64,000 bases of DNA from Pinus tabuliformis (taxonomy: Eukaryota > Streptophyta > Pinopsida > Pinales > Pinaceae). Below are positions 57,048 to 64,000 of this stretch, in pieces. Positions within the stretch are counted from its first letter, which is position 1. Each line of letters starts with the position of its first letter. The stretch is taken from the NCBI GenBank assembly GCA_031772625.1, contig CM062819.1, positions 1,232,954,955-1,233,018,954 of the forward strand, read 5' to 3'. The translations under genes were made by a program, and so were the position numbers. Below the pieces are notes generated by a model. The model saw nothing but the letters and a program-made list of their open reading frames with translations, searched no databases and was not told where the DNA came from.

Positions 57048-57912
57048 ATATGGAATGGTGACAATCAATTTTTGGTGACGGAGGCTCTTTTGACCATCAC
57101 CAATGAGCTTTGGTGACATTTTCCAACCCTCACCAAAAATATGAAATGGTGATGGTCAACGAATTCCACCATATATACGCATCAATAGTGATGACCCTCA
57201 AAGGTCTGTAACCATAAATTGGTGTTGTCGATATGAAATGGTGACGGTCGTTGTCCGCCATTATAGTCATTATTCGTGATGAACATTGAATTTCACCACA
57301 ACACCTATAATTCTAGAAATGCAGCTTTTGGTGACGGTCAATCAACATCACCATATATATACACCAATAGTGACGGCCATTAAAGATCCGTCACAATCAA
57401 TCATTATTGTTCATATGAAATGGTGACAGTCATTATCCGTCATTATAATCAATATTCGTGATGGACCTTGAATGTCACCATAACACCTATATTTTTGGCG
57501 ACGCCACCTTTGGTGATGTTCAGTTTTTGGTGACCGAGGCTATGGTCCGTCACCATTGCTCATATGCAATGGTGACGGTCACTATCCATCATTATAAATC
57601 ATTATTGGTGACGAACTTTGAATTTCACTACAACACCTATACTTTTGGTGACGCCACCTTTGGTGACGTTCAGTTTTTGGTGACAGAGGCTATGGTCCAT
57701 CACCATTGCTCATATGAAATGGTGACGGTCGTTATCCATCATTATAAATCATTATTGGTGACGGACTTTGTATGTCACTACAACACCTATACTTTTGGCG
57801 ACGCCACCTTTGGTGACGTTCAGTTTTTGGTGATGAATGCTCTTTTGACTGTCACCAATGAGCTTATGGTGACATTTTTCGCCCCTCAACAATGTCTTTT
57901 TTTCTTGTAGTG
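57048..57912 (+). repeat. CACTA right subterminal array and terminal repeat
   Basis: About 25 GGTGACGGTC/CCGTCACCAT-type words; a unit of about 145-155 bp (TTTTGGTGACGCCACCTTTG ... GTTCAGTTTTTGGTGA ... CATATGAAATGGTGACGGTC) is repeated near 57490, 57635 and 57790. Ends with TTTTTTTCTTGTAGTG. A 150-codon open frame across the array is a by-product of the repeat. Confidence 0.85.
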
Positions 57913-57915
57913 ATT

Positions 57916-58460
57916 ATGGGATCCTGTAGACGATTATATCATATTGGGATAGAAGGTTCCTATGAAAATTTTGGCCGAGCCTCTGGACACTATTGGACAC
58001 CAAGCTCACCCAGTCGATTGCATTCCATCCCCAGAGTGATGGCCAAACAGAGGTTGTCATCAGGATGATAGTGCACATACTCCGCATGTACAACTTCAAG
58101 AATCCACAAACCTGGAATGAGATCCTTCCCTATGTGCAGCATAGCTATACTAAAGCTCTCCATAGTTCAACTAGTCACAGTCCCTTTAAAGTGGGTCTAG
58201 GATTTCAACCATTGTGTTTCATTGATGTCTCCGTGCCTCATGCGACTACACATACATAATCCACACATATACAATCTGAGGCATATAAAGAAAACAGGTT
58301 TATTGAATGCATCCAATACATATACCAACATGTTCATGACATCTTAGATAATTCCAATGCCAAGTACAAGCAGTGAAATGATCAATATCGAGTGCCACAC
58401 AAGTTTCAGGTGGGAAACAAAGTTTGGTTGCATTTGTAGAAATAACGCATTACCACAGCC
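57916..58460 (+). pseudogene. B3 integrase, second part
   Basis: Resumes exactly after the CACTA element: TLLDTKLTQSIAFHPQSDGQ, TEVVIRMIVHILRMYN (catalytic Glu), TWNEILPYVQHSYTKALHSS, SPFKVGLGFQPLCFIDVSVP. The second catalytic Asp region reads SYWDRRF. Then QYRVPHKFQVGNKVWLHL. Stops at about 58258 and 58375 and after WLHL. Interrupted at 58466. Confidence 0.8.
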
Positions 58461-58465
58461 CGTCG

Positions 58466-59517
58466 TGTTACACAGTATTTTGTCACACCTCTTGCACTTC
58501 CCTGTGTCATACCCCGAGTGCCAAAACATTAACAACTATATAGTGTATCCATCCTGATATGTAGACCAAATCCTCCTTGAAGAATGTTTGAAAAGTTTCC
58601 TTCAGCCTTTCCTGAGAAAGATAAGCTCAAAACCCTAATTTATGGGTCAGCGCGACTACGACACTACCCTCTCGTGTTGATGGAAAATTTCATTATAGGA
58701 GCCTTGCGCTTCCAGTGAGGTTTTTTTATTGGATACCCATGATGGACCCTTTAAGGTAAGTTTTCCCAAACTAGAGGAGAAGCTTCATGACCTAGAGGCT
58801 TCGAGAATAGCAAGATGGATGTTGTTTTTTGTGGATGTGGTCGAATTCTCCCAAAATTTCCCTTTGATCTTTTCCCTATGAGATTCCTCCTTGAGATGTG
58901 GACCTTCATTTATCTTTGGTGAGATCCTAACTCCCTCTCCCTACCTATAAATTCATCCCCCTCCATTCCCAAATGGTTTGTCATTGATTGTTTCATCCCT
59001 ATGATGAGATTATGCTTACATGCTTCCCATTTCTAGCTTGGAGAAGGAGTGATTGAAGAGTCTTTTATTGGACTTGGACATCCACCCAAAGGAAAGCCTT
59101 AACATCAAGGCATAGGTTGTATGCTTTCTTTTTCAGTTTCGTAATATATACAACGGTTGGTTCACTTTCCATAAATATTTGTGTTGATGCTTCATTTATC
59201 TTAATGCTCCTTGATCCGTTAAGTGGATTATATTTGAATTATTTTGGTTGCACTTTTATGCTTTGTTGTGTTCTTTGTCTCTTGTGCAGGTATTCGAATG
59301 CCATGAGTAGCAAGGATTGAGCCTGAGAGAGCGAGCAATTGATATCTTTAACAAACGAATACACCATAGCATCAAAATGAGGTAGATCCCCTTCCTCTTC
59401 TTTAATTTCGATTGTAGTCTAGGAAAGCGTCTGGTAGATTGTCTCATTTGTTGCTAGACCCACTCATTAGGCTAGAGGGATCATCTTTGTCCATAGAGAG
59501 GATTTTCCTTCACAACA
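58466..59517. mobile_element. Solo LTR E
   Basis: 1052 bp, TGTTACACAG...TTCACAACA, flanked by CGTCG (58461-58465) and CATCG (59518-59522), a 5-bp repeat with one CpG-type change. The host integrase continues across it (GCCTTACCACAGCCC / GGAAGCTCAGACCAC matches uninterrupted copies). No internal region. A TATA box (TATAAAT, 58946-58952) precedes TCATCCCCCTCC, suggesting plus orientation. A frame at 59117-59320 has no known domain. Confidence 0.7.
58946..58952 (+). promoter_or_regulatory. TATA box in solo LTR E
   Basis: TATAAAT preceded by CCCTCTCCCTACC, about 480 bases from the LTR start. Confidence 0.5.
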
Positions 59518-59522
59518 CATCG

Positions 59523-59925
59523 GAAGCTCAGACCACTTCAATATGGGCCTTACACCATCACCAAGGTTGTGGGAGACAATTCTTCTAAGCTTAGTATTCC
59601 CCCATTCCTTGACCTACATCCAATGTTCAATGTGGACTAACTTCATCCATACTTTCCACCATTATTTGACACATAGACATTGATGAGTAGTTCACACCAA
59701 CGAAGATAAACCCAGACTGCATGGAATAGGCCACAATAGATCATATCATGGACACACATATCAAGAACACTCGTCAACATAAGATCCAACTATATCAGTT
59801 TGTCAAAGTTAACCAACTCCCACACCAAGGGAAGTGGCTCACTGGGGACCAAGTTCAGCAAAATTTTCCCCATCTCATGGAAGCACTCAATGCAATGGGA
59901 ACCATTGCTTCCCAAGGGGGAGCAC
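59523..59925 (+). pseudogene. B3 integrase C-terminal tail and polypurine tract
   Basis: PYTITKVVGDN-like, SIPPFLDLHPMFNVD, then MDTHIKNTRQHKIQLYQFVK and GKWLTGDQVQQNFPHLMEAL, ending NAMGTIASQGG. The tract AAGGGGGAGCAC precedes the LTR at 59926. Confidence 0.75.
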
Positions 59926-60001
59926 TGATCTAGGTGGATATTGGTGGCCTCCCACCTATTCCACTTGAACCCCTACCAGTTTTTCTTTCATTTTCTTTAA
60001 T
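59926..60001 (+). repeat. B3 3' LTR, only first ~75 bp
   Basis: TGATCTAGGTGGATATTGG ... TTTTCTTTAAT matches the start of the other family B LTRs, then switches to mid-RT sequence of B4. Confidence 0.8.
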
Positions 60002-60004
60002 GCC

Positions 60005-60880
60005 CTTACTACTGTTATGTTATTTATGGATGAAATCTTGCAGCCCTTCACCAACTCGATCATGGTTCTTTATATGGATGACATCCTCATCTTCAAACAA
60101 TTGGGAAGAGCACTTGTAACACATTCGATAGGTCCGTCAAACCTTGTGGCAGCACAAACTGTATTCCAACTTGGAGAAATGCACCTTTGGAATGAGTTAG
60201 TTGCAATATCTAGGATACACCATAATTAAGAAAGGTGTGCATTTGGATCAGGCTAAGATCTAATTCATTCAAGATTGGTCATCCCCGACCACTCTAACAG
60301 AGCTTCGCAGCTTTTTGGGCCTTACAAATTTTTATTTGAGTTTCAAGCTGGGATTCTCCCATATCACTTGGCCTTCAAGTCAAATTACCAAGGATTGAGC
60401 AAAAGTAAAGTTTTCCTAGTTTGATTCCCAACAGAAGGTGTTCATTGAGCTAAAGCACCGCCTCTCTCTGCACAGGTACTCACATTTCTAGACTTGCAAC
60501 GACCATTTGAAATTGAGACAGACACTTCCGACTATACTAATGGTGTAGTCCTCACCCAACACATGTATCTAGTGGCCTATCATAGTGAGACACTTTTCGA
60601 TATAATTCAAAAGTACCCCACCTATGACAAAGAGATGAATTTTATCGTGCAAGCTTGCTAGCAATAGAAACATTACATTATGTTGAAGGAGACGGCCATC
60701 AATGCCAATCAATGACCTCTTTAGTTTAAAAAGACACAAGGGAAGTTGCAGAACAATCGCCATCATAAGTGGTCTACATATCTACAACAACTCCACTTGA
60801 ACATTAAATACAAAAAGGGAAACACCAATCATGTTGCAAATTGCCTCAGTCGGCCCCCAGTTACAGCACTGACTACTATT
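60005..60880 (+). pseudogene. B4 reverse transcriptase (3' part) and RNase H
   Basis: LQPFTNSIMVLYMDDILIF holds an intact YMDD box (about 60073-60084), then frameshifts. The connection reads TTLTELRSFLGLTNFYLSFK. RNase H motif (TDTSDYTNGVVLTQH in one frame) keeps the Asp residues. Many stops. Confidence 0.75.
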
Positions 60881-62287
60881 TTCAACTCTTGTGGCAACGA
60901 GACCTCTAGGTAACCACAATTGTACAAAAATAATCCAAATTTCACCACCACATGCCAGATGCTAGTGGATGACAAGAAAGTTCTTGATTTAAACCTCCAT
61001 GATGCATTATTATGCTACCTAGGCCACCTTTGTGTTCCTTCAAGTGAGCGTTCCAAGATTATTTGGGAGGCGCACAACATTTTGGTTGCAGGGCACTTTG
61101 GTGTGGAGAAAATTATGGTCGTACTACATAAGTACTTGTATTTTTCAAAACTCCAACAAGATGTTCGAAAATATATCAGATCTTTCACTTCTTGTGCCAT
61201 CACCAAGCCAACCATCAAGAAGAAAGGCTTGTAAACTCCTCTTCCTAATCCCAACCAGCCTTGGGAATTCACCTCCATGGATTATATTGGTGGCCTACAA
61301 GAAGAGTATCACAACAGAGGACACTACTAAACTCTTCTTTGAACAAGTGTGGGTACATTTTTGGATCTCGTGGACCATTATATTAGATAAGGAAAGCAGG
61401 TTCTTAAGCACATTTTGGTCGAGCCTCTAGACACTATCGGACACCAAGCTCACCAAGTCAACTGCATTCCATCCCAAGGCTGATGGTCAGACAGAGGTCA
61501 TCAACAGGATGATAGTGTACATACTCCACATGTACAACTCCAAGAATCCACAAACCTGGGATGATAGCCTTCCCTATGAACAACATAGCTATAACAGTGC
61601 TCTCCATAGCTCAACTGGTTGCAACCCCTTTCAAGTGGGTCTGGGATTTCAACCATTGTGTTTGATGTCGCCATGCCTCATGCAACTACCTAGATAGAAT
61701 CCACACATGTACAGTCTGAGGTTGATAAAGAAACCAATTTTATTGAATGCATCCAACACATCCTCCAGTAGGTTCATGACATCTTGGAGAAGTCCAATGC
61801 CAAGTACAAGCAGCGACATGATCAACATCAAGTGCCACACAAGTTTCAGGTGGGAGACAAATTTTTGGTTGCATTTTCATAAAGAACACCTTACCAAAGC
61901 CTATTGAAAGCTCATACCACTCGAATATGGGCCTCACACGATCTCCAAGGTTATGGGAGACAATTCTTTTGAACTCATAATTCCCCCATTCCTTGGCCTA
62001 CATCCAATATTTAATGTGGACTGCCTTCGACCATACTTTCCACCATTTTTGGACACATCAGACATTGCAGAACAACTCATACCAATAAAGCTAAACCCAG
62101 AGTGCATGGAATAGGCCACAAAATATCAGATCATGGACAAACAGATCGAGAACACTCATTAGCAAAAGAGGTTTTCAAATTTGGCCAACTCCTGCACCAA
62201 GGCAAGTGGCTCACCAAGGACCAAGTTTAGTATAAGTTTCCACTTCTCATGGAGGCACTCAATGCAATGGGGAACATTGCTTCCTAA
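60881..62287 (+). pseudogene. B4 integrase
   Basis: Linker and zinc-binding domain form one open run (60920-61234): LHDALLCYLGHLCVPSSERS, VAGHFGVEKIMVVLHKYLYF, YIRSFTSCAITKPTIKKKGL; one zinc Cys is Phe. The core lacks about 86 bp between MDY and ACKKSI (61279-61286), a deletion at a shared TA. Then TTEDTTKLFFEQVWVHFWIS, LDKESRFLSTFWSSL, DGQTEVINRMIVYILHMYN, QVGLGFQPLC. Tail reads to about 62280 with stops. Confidence 0.75.
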
Positions 62288-62298
62288 GTGGGGAGGAT

Positions 62299-62511
62299 TG
62301 TTCTAGGTGGAGATTGGTGGCCACCCACCTATTCCACTTGGAACCCCACCATTTTTTCTTTCATTTTCCTTAATTGTATCACAATTTAATATTTTTGGCA
62401 ATTTTTCGGGTCTTGAACTTCCATAGTTGTTTTGAGGCCCTAAATGACATTTTTTGGAAAACAAGTAAACCCTTTCCTTGCAATAGGGGTTTGCGGTCGA
62501 AAGTTGTATTC

Positions 62512-62563
<52 letters not shown>

Positions 62564-62664
62564 TGTATATATATACATATATATATATATATATGTATAC
62601 ATATATATATATATATATGTATATATATACATATATGTATATATATATATATATATATATACAA

Positions 62665-62695
<31 letters not shown>

Positions 62696-62715
62696 CATAT
62701 ATGTATATATATACA

Positions 62716-62785
<70 letters not shown>

Positions 62786-62879
62786 TGTATATATATATAT
62801 ATGTATATATATACAGATATATATATACATATATATATGTATATATATATATATGTATATGTATATATATATGTATATG

Positions 62880-62938
<59 letters not shown>

Positions 62939-62969
62939 GTATATATGTATATATATGTATGTATATGTA

Positions 62970-63008
<39 letters not shown>

Positions 63009-63059
63009 GTATATATGTATATCTATGTATGTATATATATATATATATATATATCTATG

Positions 63060-63118
<59 letters not shown>

Positions 63119-63285
63119 GTATATGTATATATGTATATCTATGTATGTATATATATATATATATATATATCTATGTATGTATATATATATATATGTATGT
63201 ATATATATATGTATATATATGTATATGTATATATCTATATATGTATATATACATATATATATGTATATGTATATATCTATATATG

Positions 63286-63320
<35 letters not shown>

Positions 63321-63363
63321 ATATATATGTATATATATATATATATATGTATATGTATGTATA

Positions 63364-63395
<32 letters not shown>

Positions 63396-63769
63396 ACGAG
63401 GTATCGTAAGCGTCAAAAGAAGATCATATGCCAAAGTTACAACCCTGTGAAGTTGATGTAGCAATTTATCCCAATGGGGCCCACAAAATTTTGGCACTTC
63501 ATCTCCTATGCTTAGGTTTCTGGATGTTTAGGGTTTTCCATTGTTTCTTATTAATAAGTAGGCCTCATTGTAACACAGTTCAGAAGGCATGTAGCCACAA
63601 CATCTCTTCTAAGAGATAAGCTACCATCTCTTGAGCTAGTTTATTTCCATTCTCCATGTTAACAATTTTAAGTACTTTGTCATTAATGAATTGAAGTTAT
63701 GTTTTCATTGTATCTCTATGTTTTTGTCCATATATGTATTTAATTTTTTTCCTTCATAATTCTGGATCG
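62299..63769 (+). repeat. Family B LTR of B4, expanded
   Basis: Starts TGTTCTAGGTGG after GGGGAGGAT, ends about TCTGGATCG. Matches the LTR at 15007 on both sides of the microsatellite: CGGGTCTTGAACTTC before it, AAGTTACAACCC and GGCCTCATTGTAACACAG after it. Confidence 0.8.
62513..63395. repeat. ~880-bp TA microsatellite with GTAT/CATA variants
   Basis: Almost pure alternating T/A with interspersed TATGTATATG, TACATATATG and TATCTATGTATG variants. Lies in the LTR where other copies have TAATAGATCTTTC. Long Tyr/Ile/Met-rich frames on both strands are by-products, not genes. Confidence 0.97.
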
Positions 63770-64000
63770 GAATTATATCACCTGTTATCTACTCATATTC
63801 TTTCAATGTCAAGGCTAGCCCTTCCTCTAAGGATTTAGTGTCACTTCCTTCATACCCACAAACTCATTTCGTTTGTGTTTTTTCCACTGCTACCAAACCA
63901 ACATTATGTAGCACCATGTCACACACTTGTGACATGTTCAAAGATTCCCATCCAATTCATGCCTCCTTGACTTCCACTACACTTACATCTCACATTTTTC
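63770..64000. other. Sequence after B4 LTR, unassigned
   Basis: The first ~25 bases loosely match the primer-site region after the LTR at 15629 (TTATCTACTCATATTCT against GGTCTACTCTTTCTCT); the rest shows no gag homology. No gene seen before the window ends. Confidence 0.4.

Larger units (their letters stand above)
19309..57912. mobile_element. CACTA (En/Spm) DNA transposon, 38.6 kb including nested insertions
   Basis: Left end CACTACAAGAAAAAAGG, right end the reverse complement of CACTACAAGAAAAAAAG; about 25 of the first 28 bases agree. It is flanked by the 3-bp repeat ATT (19306-19308 and 57913-57915), the usual CACTA duplication length. Removing it rejoins the family B integrase exactly (GGGTACATT to ATGGGATCC; other copies read GGGTACATTTTTGGATCC). 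Both ends carry arrays of GGTGACGGTC-type subterminal repeats. No TNPD-like transposase was recognised inside, so it was probably mobilised in trans. Without the hAT and element C it is about 20.5 kb. Confidence 0.85.
15007..60001 (+). mobile_element. Family B Ty3/gypsy relic B3, split by CACTA and a solo LTR
   Basis: The most complete family B copy: LTR, primer site, gag, protease, RT, RNase H and integrase, then a jump of 38.6 kb to the rest of the integrase at 57916, a second interruption at 58466-59517, then integrase tail, polypurine tract and only ~75 bp of the 3' LTR (59926-60001). At about 59999-60001 the LTR start is joined to mid-RT of copy B4 through a shared AAT, so a deletion fused B3 to B4. 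Confidence 0.85.
59999..63769 (+). mobile_element. Family B Ty3/gypsy relic B4
   Basis: Begins mid-RT (equivalent of the NAPATFM motif), then RNase H, zinc-binding domain, integrase, polypurine tract and LTR. 5' half lost in the deletion that joined it to B3. The LTR is enlarged to about 1.47 kb by a TA microsatellite. After the LTR a decayed primer-like stretch (ATTATATCACC) may start another element body, as in the B2/B3 pair. Confidence 0.8.

Noticed and set aside
57458-57910. 150-codon open frame with three internal repeats
   Set aside because: It follows the repeat unit of the CACTA subterminal array; the terminal TAGTG is only two bases past its stop.
62374-63497. Long Tyr/Ile/Met-rich open frames on both strands
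   Set aside because: They are translations of the TA microsatellite; no codon structure or start signal beyond the repeat.

Overview
The window looks like nuclear DNA from a plant with a large, gene-poor, AT-rich genome. I find no intact host gene. Almost everything recognisable is transposable-element sequence in several layers: Ty3/gypsy LTR retrotransposons (a chromovirus-like family B with an initiator-Met-type primer site, and Athila/Tat-like families with a tRNA-Asp-type primer site), a CACTA DNA transposon, a hAT transposon, solo LTRs, satellites and microsatellites. The element types say plant; a gymnosperm is possible because polyproteins and an LTR-borne ORF of this style are, from memory, common in conifer sequence, but I cannot prove it here.

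Layout. 1-994 is probably the 3' part of an LTR cut by the window edge. 995-8473 is a family B relic (B1) split by an Athila-like element (A, 1283-6884). 8474-10894 holds a ~92-bp minisatellite and unassigned DNA. 10895-15629 is family B copy B2, whose 3' LTR (15007-15629) is also the 5' LTR of copy B3. B3 runs from 15007 to about 60001 but is split in its integrase by a CACTA element with matching 28-bp ends and an ATT target duplication (19309-57912, 38.6 kb), and near its 3' end by a solo LTR (58466-59517). A fourth copy (B4) follows to 63769; its LTR is swollen by ~880 bp of TA microsatellite.

Inside the CACTA element: subterminal GGTGACGGTC-type arrays at both ends, a ~210-bp satellite, a nearly full hAT transposon (21119-25187, 8-bp duplication), a pyrimidine-rich inverted-repeat element, two more tandem arrays, one splice-flanked exon resembling the PH domain of RCC1/PRAF-type plant proteins, a 1.5-kb tandem repeat, a 14-kb minus-strand Tat-like retrotransposon (C, 41661-55664), and a bacterial/mitochondrial-type tRNA-Val(UAC). 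Element C is itself split inside its protease by element D (47484-51916), a TG...CA unit with a perfect 5-bp duplication, a TATA box and a 511-codon frame, but no visible terminal direct repeats; it may be a solo giant LTR that carries a gene.

The deepest nest is therefore B3 > CACTA > C > D. The degree of decay fits the nesting order: B copies are riddled with stops, C has LTRs about 92% alike in the stretch I compared and few stops per domain, and D has a perfect duplication and one stop in 511 codons. None of the elements looks fully autonomous now.
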